In this document: piece by piece, positions 8,277 to 16,259 of the stretch
Numbering within the stretch: position 1 is the first letter of the stretch
How the letters are laid out: every line of letters begins with the position of its first letter
NCBI GenBank assembly: GCA_012517755.1
Contig: JAAYUH010000137.1
Location: 1-35,742, forward strand
Source of the DNA: a bacterium
Lineage (GTDB): Bacteria > Caldisericota > Caldisericia > B22-G15
DNA: 35,742 nucleotides
Reading direction: 5' to 3'
Program-made: the position numbers and the translations under genes
The notes under the pieces: generated by a model
The model's database searches: none
The model's input: the letters and a program-made list of their open reading frames with translations, nothing else
What the model was told of the DNA's origin: nothing

Positions 8277-8735
8277 ATGTACAAACTTAATAACTTAGTT
8301 AATCCATATCCTAATAAGAAGAGAGTAAGAGTAGGAAGAGGTCCTGGTTCAGGTTCAGGAAAAAATTGTGGTTATGGTAACAAAGGACAGAAATCAAGAA
8401 GTGGCAGAGGAAAAGAAGATTGGTTTGAAGGTGGACAAACTCCAATATATAAAAGATTGCCACACCTTAAAGGTCTAAAAAATAAATCACATAAAAATTT
8501 TAAAGAAATTGCTACTTTTAATTTAAATGACATTGTTAAATATTATAAAGAAGGGGAAGTAGTGAATCTTGAATCTCTTAAAGAAAAGGGTTTGATTAAA
8601 AAAAGAGTAAATTTCATTAAAATACTTGGAGAAGGTGAAATAGATTTTCCACTTACCTTTGAAGCTAATGGGTTTAGTAAAAAAGCTAAAGAAAAAATTG
8701 AGAAAGTTAATGGAAAAGTAACTTTATTGAGGTGA
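8277..8735 (+). CDS. rplO: 50S ribosomal protein L15
   Basis: A 152-aa L15 from the ATG at 8277, which has an AAGGAGG site and gives the typical MYKLNNLVNPYPNKKRVRVG start; an ATG at 8247 lies inside rpsE. The glycine-rich RNA-binding N-terminus (GRGPGSGSGKNCGYGNKGQK) and FEGGQTPIYKRLPHLKG are diagnostic. It is followed 4 nt later by secY, as in nearly all spc operons. Confidence 0.97.
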   Translation: MYKLNNLVNPYPNKKRVRVGRGPGSGSGKNCGYGNKGQKSRSGRGKEDWFEGGQTPIYKRLPHLKGLKNKSHKNFKEIATFNLNDIVKYYKEGEVVNLESLKEKGLIKKRVNFIKILGEGEIDFPLTFEANGFSKKAKEKIEKVNGKVTLLR

Positions 8736-8739
8736 TCAT

Positions 8740-10011
8740 ATGTGGAATCTTATAAAAAATGCACTAAAAATAAAAGAATTAAGAACAAGAATAGTTTTCA
8801 CACTTTTTCTTTTTGCCTTGTTTAGATTGGGTACATTTATCCCAGTTCCTGGTGTTAATAGAGATTTATTAAAAGAAGCTATAGCTCAAGGAGGACTTCT
8901 AAGTTTAATAGATATTTTTGCTGGTGGTGGACTTTCAAACTTTTCAATTTTTGCACTTGGTGTTTTCCCATACATTAACGCATCAATTATAATACAACTC
9001 GCTGGTTCAATTTTCCCGAAACTTGAAGAGTTGATGAAAGAGGGTGGGGAAGAGGGAAGAAGAAAAATTGCTGTATGGACAAAATATCTAACTTTTTTCC
9101 TTGCTCTTATAGAAGCGGGTGCTCTTCTTATAACTTTTACTAATCAGGGATATGTAACAGCAAAAGGTATTTTATCTCAAGCAACAATTATTTTTACTCT
9201 TATAGCGGGAACATATGTTTTATATTGGCTTGGTGAAATAATTACAGAGAAGGGTATTGGTAATGGAGTATCACTTATAATATTTGCTGGTGTTATAAGT
9301 AGAATACCTGTAGGTATAAGTGAGATTGTTAGATTATATGGAAAAACTGGTGGAGTTACTTTAACACAAATTATAATTACTGTTGTGGGATTACTTTTAA
9401 TATTACTTGCTATTTTATATTTGTATCAATCTGAAAGAAGAGTACCTGTTCAATATGCGAAAAGAATAGTTGGAAGAAAAATGTATGGTGGTCAATCAAC
9501 CTTTATTCCTATCAGACTTATTCAATCTGGTATATTACCAATAATATTCGCATCAGCTTTTTTAACTTTTCCAGCTACAATAGGACAATTTTTTCCTGGA
9601 ACTTGGATAGATAATGTAGGTAAAGCATTAACAACCTCAAATTCATTGTGGTATAATTTAATTTTCTTTTTACTTGTAGTTTTCTTTGTATATTTTTATA
9701 CTGAAATATCATTTAATCCAGATGAACTTTCTGAAAATTTGAAAAAATGGGGTGGTTTTATACCAGGAGTAAGACCAGGAGAAGCAACAAAAAATTATAT
9801 AGCAAAAATTATTAATAGAGTTACTTTCCCATCTTCTATTCTTCTTGGTTTAATTGCAATTGTACCTAACTTTTTCTTTGGAGCTACAAAAATCAGTGCT
9901 TTTTATTTTGGCGGAACTTCTATTTTGATCATAATTGGAGTCGCACTTGAAACTGTTCAACAGATAGATGCCTATGTAAAGATGCGTCATTATGAAGGTT
10001 TGTTGAAGTGA
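8740..10011 (+). CDS. secY: Protein translocase subunit SecY
   Basis: A 423-aa integral membrane protein with about ten hydrophobic segments, the channel-forming subunit of the SecYEG translocon. Visible family motifs are FRLGTFIPVPGVN in the first helix and its loop, then FALGVFPYINASIIIQL (the plug and TM2 region), GIGNGVSLIIFAGV and, near the end, the cytosolic FNPDELSENLKKWGGFIPG loop used in SecA and ribosome contact. Length matches bacterial SecY. It starts 4 nt after rplO, and its TGA overlaps the GTG of adk by 3 nt. Confidence 0.98.
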   Translation: MWNLIKNALKIKELRTRIVFTLFLFALFRLGTFIPVPGVNRDLLKEAIAQGGLLSLIDIFAGGGLSNFSIFALGVFPYINASIIIQLAGSIFPKLEELMKEGGEEGRRKIAVWTKYLTFFLALIEAGALLITFTNQGYVTAKGILSQATIIFTLIAGTYVLYWLGEIITEKGIGNGVSLIIFAGVISRIPVGISEIVRLYGKTGGVTLTQIIITVVGLLLILLAILYLYQSERRVPVQYAKRIVGRKMYGGQSTFIPIRLIQSGILPIIFASAFLTFPATIGQFFPGTWIDNVGKALTTSNSLWYNLIFFLLVVFFVYFYTEISFNPDELSENLKKWGGFIPGVRPGEATKNYIAKIINRVTFPSSILLGLIAIVPNFFFGATKISAFYFGGTSILIIIGVALETVQQIDAYVKMRHYEGLLK

Positions 10012-10667
10012 TTATAATTATGCTTGGAAATATTGGAACTGGTAAAGGTACTCAAGGAAAATTAATAATGGAGAATTATAATATTCCATATATTTCAACA
10101 GGTGATATTTTTAGGGAAAATATTAAAAATAACACAGAATTGGGATTGAAAGTCAAATCGATACTTAATGATGGAAAGCTTGTTAGTGATGAGCTTGTAA
10201 ATGAGATTGTTTTTGATAAAATTAAAAATTTGGATAGTTTTGTTATTGATGGTTATCCAAGAACAATCAATCAGGCTGAGAACTTTGAAAATTTTATAAA
10301 TAATATAAACAAAAGATTAGATATCGTTTTTTTAATTGTTGTTTCTAAAGAGAATATTTTTAAAAGATTAACAGGAAGAAGAATATGTCCAGAATGTGGA
10401 AGAATATATAACCTCTATTTTGATAAACCTAAAGAAGATGAGATATGTGATTTTGATGGAGAAAAACTTATACAAAGAGGTGATGATAAAGTTGAAATTG
10501 TAAAGAAAAGAATGGAGGAATTTAAAAGGAATACTGAACCAGTTATTGAATATTATAGAAACAAGAATTTCCTTTATGAAATAGATGGAGAAAGGGAAAT
10601 ATTTGAAGTTTTTAGTGATATAAAGAGAGTTATAGATGATTATATTGAAAAGCAAAAGAGAAATTGA
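10008..10667 (+). CDS. adk: Adenylate kinase, zinc-type LID
   Basis: A 219-aa adenylate kinase (ATP + AMP to 2 ADP). The P-loop GNIGTGKGT lies at residues 7-15, the AMP-binding segment YISTGDIFRENI at 28-39 and FVIDGYPRT at 78-86. The LID domain has C127, C130, C147 and D150, a Cys3-Asp zinc site like that in several Gram-positive and thermophilic enzymes. The start is GTG, in a GTGA overlap with the secY stop. The 3' end overlaps map by 32 nt. Confidence 0.96.
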   Translation: MIIIMLGNIGTGKGTQGKLIMENYNIPYISTGDIFRENIKNNTELGLKVKSILNDGKLVSDELVNEIVFDKIKNLDSFVIDGYPRTINQAENFENFINNINKRLDIVFLIVVSKENIFKRLTGRRICPECGRIYNLYFDKPKEDEICDFDGEKLIQRGDDKVEIVKKRMEEFKRNTEPVIEYYRNKNFLYEIDGEREIFEVFSDIKRVIDDYIEKQKRN

Positions 10668-11403
10668 AATTATGAGAGAGGGTGGAACAATCCTTTATAA
10701 TATCCTATACGACCTTTTAAAAGAGGTGAAAGAGGGAGTTGAATCTTCATATATAGATATTCTTGCAGAAAAATTAATGGAAAGTTATAATGTAAAACCA
10801 GCCTTTAAAGGTTATAGAGGATATCCTTATTCTGTATGTGTTTCTATTAATGATGAAGTTATTCACGGTTTTCCTATTAAAGAGAAGGTGTTCAAAGAAG
10901 GTGATGTTGTTTCAATTGATATAGGAATTATTTATAAAGGTTATTATAGTGATATGGCTTATACAGTTCCAGTTGGAGATGTTGATGATAAAAAAAGAAA
11001 ATTACTTGAAATAGGAGAAAAAATCCTATTTCAAGGAATTTCTGAAGCAATTATCGGTAATAGAATTGGAAATATATCAAATGCAATTGAAACAAATACC
11101 TTGAAAAATGGATATTCAGTTGTAAAAGATTTCATAGGACATGGAATAGGTAGGAAGTTACATGAAGAACCAGAAGTTCCGAATTTTGGATCAAAAGATA
11201 ATGGTCCAATTTTGAAAGATGGAATGGTTATTGCTATTGAACCAATGATATGTATGGGAAAAGGAGAAGTTTATGTTACAAATGATGGTTGGACTGTGAA
11301 AACAAAGGATAGAGAAATTTCAGTTCATTTTGAACATACAGTTGCAATAACTGAGAACGGTCCATTAATTCTAACTTTACCAGATGAGAAAAATGAAAGA
11401 TAA
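10636..11403 (+). CDS. map: Methionine aminopeptidase, type I
   Basis: A 255-aa type Ia enzyme that removes the initiator methionine from nascent proteins. All five metal ligands are visible: D95 and D106 (SIDIGIIYKGYYSDMAYT), H169 (FIGHGIG), E202 (AIEPM) and E233 (HFEHT); the catalytic H77 lies in DEVIHGFP. There is no SH3-like N-terminal extension. The ATG lies 32 nt inside adk with only a weak purine-rich site, so it is probably translated by coupling. It overlaps infA. Confidence 0.96.
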   Translation: MIILKSKREIEIMREGGTILYNILYDLLKEVKEGVESSYIDILAEKLMESYNVKPAFKGYRGYPYSVCVSINDEVIHGFPIKEKVFKEGDVVSIDIGIIYKGYYSDMAYTVPVGDVDDKKRKLLEIGEKILFQGISEAIIGNRIGNISNAIETNTLKNGYSVVKDFIGHGIGRKLHEEPEVPNFGSKDNGPILKDGMVIAIEPMICMGKGEVYVTNDGWTVKTKDREISVHFEHTVAITENGPLILTLPDEKNER

Positions 11404-11611
11404 AGAGTATATAGAAATTGAAGGCATTGTTGTTGAAGCTCTCCCAGATATGCATTTTAAAGTAAAATTACCAAATGGTAAAGTTATTAAAGCATTTGTA
11501 AGTGGAAAAATGAGATTAAACTCAATAAGAGTAATTCCTGGGGATAAAGTTAGAGTACAGATAAGTAAATATGACCCTTCCCAGGGAAGAATAGTTTATA
11601 GAATCTCTTAA
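11393..11611 (+). CDS. infA: Translation initiation factor IF-1
   Basis: A 72-aa IF-1 of exactly standard length, starting from the ATG at 11393. An ATG at 11384 would add three residues. The single S1-like OB-fold shows IEGIVVEALPDMHFKVKLPN, then SGKMRLNSIRVIPGDKV and SKYDPSQGRIVYR. IF-1 blocks the A site during initiation. The gene overlaps the end of map by 11 nt and has only a weak GATGAG-like site, suggesting coupled translation. Confidence 0.96.
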   Translation: MKDKEYIEIEGIVVEALPDMHFKVKLPNGKVIKAFVSGKMRLNSIRVIPGDKVRVQISKYDPSQGRIVYRIS

Positions 11612-11621
11612 AGGAGGAATG

Positions 11622-11735
11622 ATGAAAGTTAGATCTTCAGTAAAAAAAATTTGTCCTAAATGTAAAATTATTAAAAGAAAGGGAAGAGTAATGATAATTT
11701 GCTCTAACCCTAAACATAAACAAAGACAAGGTTAG
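11622..11735 (+). CDS. rpmJ: 50S ribosomal protein L36, zinc-binding form
   Basis: A 37-aa L36, exactly the family length, reading MKVRSSVKKICPKCKIIKRK and ending KHKQRQG before TAG at 11733-11735. The zinc ligands C11, C14, C27 and H32 are all present, so this is the zinc-containing form. It lies between infA and rpsM in the usual order, with a strong AAAGGAGG site upstream of the ATG. Confidence 0.97.
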   Translation: MKVRSSVKKICPKCKIIKRKGRVMIICSNPKHKQRQG

Positions 11736-11745
11736 GAGGTAGAGA

Positions 11746-12108
11746 GTGGCAAGAGTTGTAGGAGTTGATTTGCCAAAAAACAAAAGATTAGATATAGCAC
11801 TAACATATATCTATGGTATTGGTTTGAAAAGTGCAAAGGATATAATAAAAAATTTAAAAATTAAGGAAGATAAAAAAGTTAAGGATTTATCTCCTGAGGA
11901 GATACAAACCTTAAATGATTATATTCCCAAAAATTATAAAGTTGAGGGAGATTTAAGAAAAGAAGTTTCTTCAAATATTAAGAGACTTGTAGACATAAAT
12001 TGCTATAGAGGATATAGGCATAAAAGAGGTATGCCTGTTAGAGGTCAGAGAACAAGGACTAATGCAAGAACAAGAAAAGGTCCAAGAAAAACTATCGGAA
12101 CTAAATAA
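11746..12108 (+). CDS. rpsM: 30S ribosomal protein S13
   Basis: A 120-aa S13 from a GTG start preceded by TAGGAGGT. Motifs are GVDLPKNKRLDIALTYIYGI (the helix-two-turn-helix), YRGYRHKRGMPVRGQRT and the basic C-terminal tail TNARTRKGPRK. S13 lies in the 30S head, bridges to the 50S subunit and contacts P-site tRNA. Confidence 0.97.
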   Translation: MARVVGVDLPKNKRLDIALTYIYGIGLKSAKDIIKNLKIKEDKKVKDLSPEEIQTLNDYIPKNYKVEGDLRKEVSSNIKRLVDINCYRGYRHKRGMPVRGQRTRTNARTRKGPRKTIGTK

Positions 12109-12119
12109 AGGAGGATTTA

Positions 12120-12494
12120 ATGGCAAAGAGTAAAAAGAAAAAAAGGGTAGACGAAAGTGTGAATGTTTATATTAACTCTACTTTTAATAATACATTGATA
12201 ACAATAACAGATAAACAAGGTAATGTTATTTCATGGGGTTCTTCTGGTACACATGGCTTTAAAGGAACTAAAAAAGGCACTCCTTTTGCAGCACAAATTG
12301 CAAGTGAAGATGTTGCAAAAAAAGCGACTGCTATGGGCGCTAAATTTGCAGATGTATATGTAAAAGGACCAGGTCCAGGTAGAGAAACTGCTGTTAGATC
12401 TATTCAGACTGGTGGAATTATTGTGAAATCAATAAAAGATACAACTCCTATACCTCATAATGGATGTAGACCACCAAAAAGAAGAAGAGTTTAA
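12120..12494 (+). CDS. rpsK: 30S ribosomal protein S11
   Basis: A 124-aa S11 with the signature VYINSTFNNTLITITDKQGN and the C-terminal TPIPHNGCRPPKRRRV, where the Asn-Gly is an isoaspartate site in E. coli. S11 forms part of the platform of the small subunit. It sits behind an AAAGGAGG site, 11 nt after rpsM. Confidence 0.97.
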   Translation: MAKSKKKKRVDESVNVYINSTFNNTLITITDKQGNVISWGSSGTHGFKGTKKGTPFAAQIASEDVAKKATAMGAKFADVYVKGPGPGRETAVRSIQTGGIIVKSIKDTTPIPHNGCRPPKRRRV

Positions 12495-12505
12495 GGAGGT
12501 AATAA

Positions 12506-13132
12506 ATGGCGAAACAGACTAAACCAAAATGTAGAGTTTGTAGAAGACTTGGTATTAAACTTTATTTAAAAGGCGAGAGATGTTATTCTTCAAAGTGTGC
12601 CCTTGAGAAAAAATTTTCCCCACCTGGTATGCAAGGAATGAGAAGAAGAGGAAAAGCATCTGATTATGCTTTACATTTATGGGAGAAACAAAAATTAAGA
12701 AAGATTTATGGAATAATGGAAAAACAATTTAAATTATATTTTGAAAAAGCTAATGCTCAAAGAAAAATACCAACAGGTGACAAACTTTTAGAAATTCTTG
12801 AAAGACGACTTGATAATGTAATTTTTAGAGCCGGACTTGCAGTTTCAAGATCTTCAGCAAGACAACTTGTAAATCATGGACATATAATGGTTAATAATAA
12901 AACCGTTAATATTCCATCTTACCAAGTCAAACCAAATGATGTAATAACTTTAAAGAAAAGAGCTAAGAATGTTCCACAAGTTCTTCAAGCTATTGAAAAT
13001 CAACCCTTAATTCCAAGTTGGCTCACTACAGATTATGAAAATTTTTCAATAACAGTAAATACAAATCCAACAAGAGATCAGATTGATACTCCTATAAAAG
13101 AAGAGTTAATTGTAGAGTTTTATTCAAAATAG
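12506..13132 (+). CDS. rpsD: 30S ribosomal protein S4, zinc-binding form
   Basis: A 208-aa S4. The N-terminal zinc site has C9, C12, C26 and C31, and the S4 domain (residues about 97-160) shows RLDNVIFRAGLAVSRSSARQ followed by VNHGHIMVNNKTVNIPSY. S4 starts 30S assembly and is a translational repressor of the alpha operon in E. coli and of its own gene in Bacillus. Its position just upstream of rpoA is usual. Confidence 0.97.
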   Translation: MAKQTKPKCRVCRRLGIKLYLKGERCYSSKCALEKKFSPPGMQGMRRRGKASDYALHLWEKQKLRKIYGIMEKQFKLYFEKANAQRKIPTGDKLLEILERRLDNVIFRAGLAVSRSSARQLVNHGHIMVNNKTVNIPSYQVKPNDVITLKKRAKNVPQVLQAIENQPLIPSWLTTDYENFSITVNTNPTRDQIDTPIKEELIVEFYSK

Positions 13133-13140
13133 GAGATAAT

Positions 13141-14268
13141 ATGGAATATCTTGCTGGAAAACCAAAAATTAAATTAGTTGGAGAATCTAATAACTACTTA
13201 AAAATTATTCTTGATCCCCTTTATAAAGGTTATGGTATTACAATTGGGAATCTTCTAAGAAGAATACTTCTTTCGTCTATAATGGGTTATGGTATTTATG
13301 CAATTGAAATAAAAGACGTTTCTCACGAATTTTCAACTATTAACAATGTTTATGAAGACATTCCTGAAATTATCTATAATATTAAACAGATTGTTATAAG
13401 AGGAAAGTTAGATAGAGATAAAATTCATCTTTTCGTTAAAGGCGAAAAGGATGTAAAAGCAGGAGATTTTGATCCAAATCCAAACTTAGAAATAGTTAAT
13501 CCAGACTTACATCTTTTTTCAATAACTGATAAAAAAGGAGAAGTTGAAATGGTTGCTCATATAAAAAGAGGATTTGGTTATCTAATTGAATCAGAAAACA
13601 AAGAACCAGGATTTCCAATAAATACAATTTTTATTGATACCAATTTCTCACCAGTTAAAAAAGTCAATTTTGAAGTTTCATCATCTGATGTAGCTCCTTT
13701 CCCAAAAAGAGAAAAATTAACATTAGAAATTTATACCAATGGATCACTGTCACCAAGAGAAATTTTAAGAGATGGGGTTAGAATAGTTAGTTATTATATG
13801 GATATTATTGGAGAGTTGAAGGTAGAAGAAGAAAAGAAAGAGGTAGGAATTGAGCTTTTACCTTTATCAAGCAGAATAAAAAAGATACTTTTAAATGAAG
13901 GAATTAATAATGTAAATGTATTAAAAAAAGAACTACTCTCGGGTGGTTTAAAAGAAATTAAAGGTATTGGAGATAAATATATAAAAGAAATTGAAGAAAT
14001 ATTAAAATCATATAGTGAAGAAAAGGAAGAGGAGACTTTTTTAGAAAGAAATATTGAAGAATTGGCTTCTGAACTATCTATCTCTATGGAAGATCTAAAT
14101 ATTCTAAAACTTGGAGGAATAAAAACTTTAAGAGATTTAGTTAATTTATCTATAAATGATTTGATGTCAGAAAGATTCAATCTCTCACAAAAAGTTGTTA
14201 AAAAGATTGAAAGCAAACTTAAAAAATGGAATTTATCTTTAAGAAAGGAGAGTAATAATGAGACATAA
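13141..14268 (+). CDS. rpoA: RNA polymerase alpha subunit with apparent tandem C-terminal domains
   Basis: The N-terminal dimerization and assembly domain covers residues 1-230, with GYGITIGNLLRRILLSSI at 30-47. The protein is 375 aa, against about 310-330 usually. Residues 239-290 look like one alpha-CTD (LSSRIKKILLNEGI, then KEIKGIGDKYIKEIEEIL); by eye R245 aligns with the DNA-binding Arg265 of E. coli. After a charged linker (291-305), residues 306-367 look like a second (LNILKLGGIKTLRDLV, then NLSQKVVKKIESKL, ending NLSL); here the Arg265 position is Glu. The rplQ ATG lies 11 nt inside the end of this gene. The duplication is my reading of the sequence, not a search result. Confidence 0.95.
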   Translation: MEYLAGKPKIKLVGESNNYLKIILDPLYKGYGITIGNLLRRILLSSIMGYGIYAIEIKDVSHEFSTINNVYEDIPEIIYNIKQIVIRGKLDRDKIHLFVKGEKDVKAGDFDPNPNLEIVNPDLHLFSITDKKGEVEMVAHIKRGFGYLIESENKEPGFPINTIFIDTNFSPVKKVNFEVSSSDVAPFPKREKLTLEIYTNGSLSPREILRDGVRIVSYYMDIIGELKVEEEKKEVGIELLPLSSRIKKILLNEGINNVNVLKKELLSGGLKEIKGIGDKYIKEIEEILKSYSEEKEEETFLERNIEELASELSISMEDLNILKLGGIKTLRDLVNLSINDLMSERFNLSQKVVKKIESKLKKWNLSLRKESNNET

Positions 14269-14611
14269 GATGGGTTATAGAAAACTAAATAGATATCCTT
14301 CTCATAGGCAGATGATGTTAAGGAATCTTGTTACTTCTCTAATATTAAAAGAGAAAATAGTAACCACAGAACAGAGAGCGAAAGAAACAAGAAAATTGGC
14401 TGATAAAATAATCACACTTGCAAAAAAGGATGATTTACATTCAAAGAAAATAATTTACTCTTATTTATTATCTAAAGAGGCTGGAAAACACCTTGAAGAG
14501 ATAAAGAATAAATTTGAAGGGAGAGATGGAGGATATACAAGAATAGTTAACTTGGGAGAAAGGAGAGGAGACGGAGCAAAATTAGTGATATTAGAGCTTG
14601 TTAAAGAGTGA
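14258..14611 (+). CDS. rplQ: 50S ribosomal protein L17
   Basis: A 117-aa L17, normal length, starting MRHKMGYRKLNRYPSHRQMM and ending in the conserved RRGDGAKLVILELV. It binds near the peptide exit tunnel. The gene overlaps rpoA by 11 nt behind an AGGAG site. Its TGA overlaps the GTG of ecfA1, so the transporter module is coupled to the ribosomal operon. Confidence 0.97.
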   Translation: MRHKMGYRKLNRYPSHRQMMLRNLVTSLILKEKIVTTEQRAKETRKLADKIITLAKKDDLHSKKIIYSYLLSKEAGKHLEEIKNKFEGRDGGYTRIVNLGERRGDGAKLVILELVKE

Positions 14612-15438
14612 TTGAATTAAAAAATGTTTCTTTCTCTTATTATTTGCCTGAAAAAGTTGATGTTATCAAAAACATCAACTTAATTATTAATAAAGGCGAA
14701 TTTTTAGTTATTATTGGTAGAAACGGTTCAGGAAAATCTACTCTTGGTAGATTAATTTCTTTTATACTTGAACCAACAGAAGGCGAGATTATTATAGATG
14801 ATAAAAAACCAAAAATAGATATTGATTATATTGATATAAGGAAAAAAATTGGAATGGTATTCCAGAATCCAGATAATCAGATCGTTTCACAGATAGTTGA
14901 GGAAGATATAGCTTTTGGTCTTGAGAATTTAAATTATAGTGAGGAAGAAATAGAAAACAAAATTGATGAGGTAATAAATGAAGTTAATTTGGCTGAATAC
15001 AGAAAATTCCCTCCGAATTTTTTATCTGGAGGACAAAGACAAAAACTTGCTATTGCAGGAATATTGGTTATGGAACCACAATATCTTGTACTTGATGAGC
15101 CAACTTCCCTTCTCGATCCAAAAGGTAGAAAAGATGTTATCGAACTTATCAAAAGGTTGAATAATGAGGGCATAACAATTATCTTAATAACACATAGGAT
15201 GGAAGAAGCTGTTCTTGGAGATAGAGTCCTTGTTTTAAATGAAGGAGAAATTTTTTTAGAAGGGAAACCAGAAGAGGTTTTTAAAGAGGTGGAAAAAATT
15301 AGATCTGTAGGTTTATCTCCACCCGTTTTTACATATCTGTCATATTTAATTAAAAAAGAAAATATTAATATTGATATAAAATTATGGAAATTAGAAGAAA
15401 TCAAGAAAGAAATATTGCAGTTGAAGTTAAAGATTTAA
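14608..15438 (+). CDS. ecfA1: ECF transporter ATP-binding protein A1
   Basis: A 276-aa ABC ATPase, one of the pair that energizes energy-coupling-factor vitamin and metal transporters. Walker A GRNGSGKST is at residues 37-45, the Q-loop MVFQNPDNQI at 83-92, the signature LSGGQ at 139-143 and Walker B LVLDEP at 160-165, followed by the H-loop TH. The start is GTG overlapping the rplQ stop. The substrate-binding S component is not nearby, as expected for a shared (group II) ECF module. Confidence 0.95.
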   Translation: MIELKNVSFSYYLPEKVDVIKNINLIINKGEFLVIIGRNGSGKSTLGRLISFILEPTEGEIIIDDKKPKIDIDYIDIRKKIGMVFQNPDNQIVSQIVEEDIAFGLENLNYSEEEIENKIDEVINEVNLAEYRKFPPNFLSGGQRQKLAIAGILVMEPQYLVLDEPTSLLDPKGRKDVIELIKRLNNEGITIILITHRMEEAVLGDRVLVLNEGEIFLEGKPEEVFKEVEKIRSVGLSPPVFTYLSYLIKKENINIDIKLWKLEEIKKEILQLKLKI

Positions 15439-16259
15439 AATATACATATTCAAAAGGCTTGCCTTATGAGAAAGAAGCACTTGTTTCTGTTAATTTGTTA
15501 GTTTTTGAAGGAGAAGCCATCGGTGTTTTAGGTCATACAGGGAGTGGTAAATCTACATTAATTCAGCATCTAAATGGAATATTGATGCCAGATAGTGGGG
15601 AAGTAAAAATATTTGGAGAAAAGATTAATAATGATAAAAAATTTTTAAAAAATTTAAGGAAAATAGTTGGAATAGTTTTTCAATTTCCCGAGGATGAACT
15701 TTTTGCAGAGACAGTTTATGAAGATGTCTCTTTTGGTCCTAAAAATCTTGGATTAACCAAAGAAGAGATTGATGAAAGAGTTTTAACATCATTAATTGAA
15801 GTTGGTTTAAATGAAAGTTATTTAACCAGATCCCCATTTTCCCTATCTGGCGGAGAGAAAAGAAGAGTTGCAATTGCTTCTATTTTATCAATGAGACCTA
15901 AAATTCTTGTCCTTGATGAACCTACAAGTGGATTAGATCCATTAGGTCGAGAAGAAATTTTAAAACTCATAAAAAGATTGAAAAATGATAAAAAAGTGAC
16001 CATTATTTTAGTTTCACACTCTATGGAAGATGTACTGTCTTTAGTTGATAGAGTATATATTTTAAATAAAGGTAAAGTTGTTTTTGGAGGAGATACAGTA
16101 TCTATTTTTAAAGATAAAGATAGTATAGAAAAATTTGATCTTTCTATTCCAGAAATATTTATACTTGGTGAAGAACTAAAAAAAGAGGGTTTTAACATTG
16201 AAGAACCTTTTAGAGATGTCGAAATAGCAAAAAAAGAGATAATAAGGAACCTGAAATGA
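15384..16259 (+). CDS. ecfA2: ECF transporter ATP-binding protein A2
   Basis: A 291-aa partner of the preceding ATPase. Walker A GHTGSGKST is at residues 50-58, the Q-loop GIVFQFPEDELF at about 96-107, the signature LSGGE at 154-158 and Walker B ILVLDEP at 174-180. The FPEDELF sequence after the Q-loop is typical of A2 subunits. The ATG at 15384 lies 55 nt inside ecfA1 with no clear ribosome binding site; the conserved domain starts near residue 12, so a rare start such as ATT at 15414 is possible. The stop overlaps ecfT in an ATGA. Confidence 0.94.
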   Translation: MEIRRNQERNIAVEVKDLKYTYSKGLPYEKEALVSVNLLVFEGEAIGVLGHTGSGKSTLIQHLNGILMPDSGEVKIFGEKINNDKKFLKNLRKIVGIVFQFPEDELFAETVYEDVSFGPKNLGLTKEEIDERVLTSLIEVGLNESYLTRSPFSLSGGEKRRVAIASILSMRPKILVLDEPTSGLDPLGREEILKLIKRLKNDKKVTIILVSHSMEDVLSLVDRVYILNKGKVVFGGDTVSIFKDKDSIEKFDLSIPEIFILGEELKKEGFNIEEPFRDVEIAKKEIIRNLK

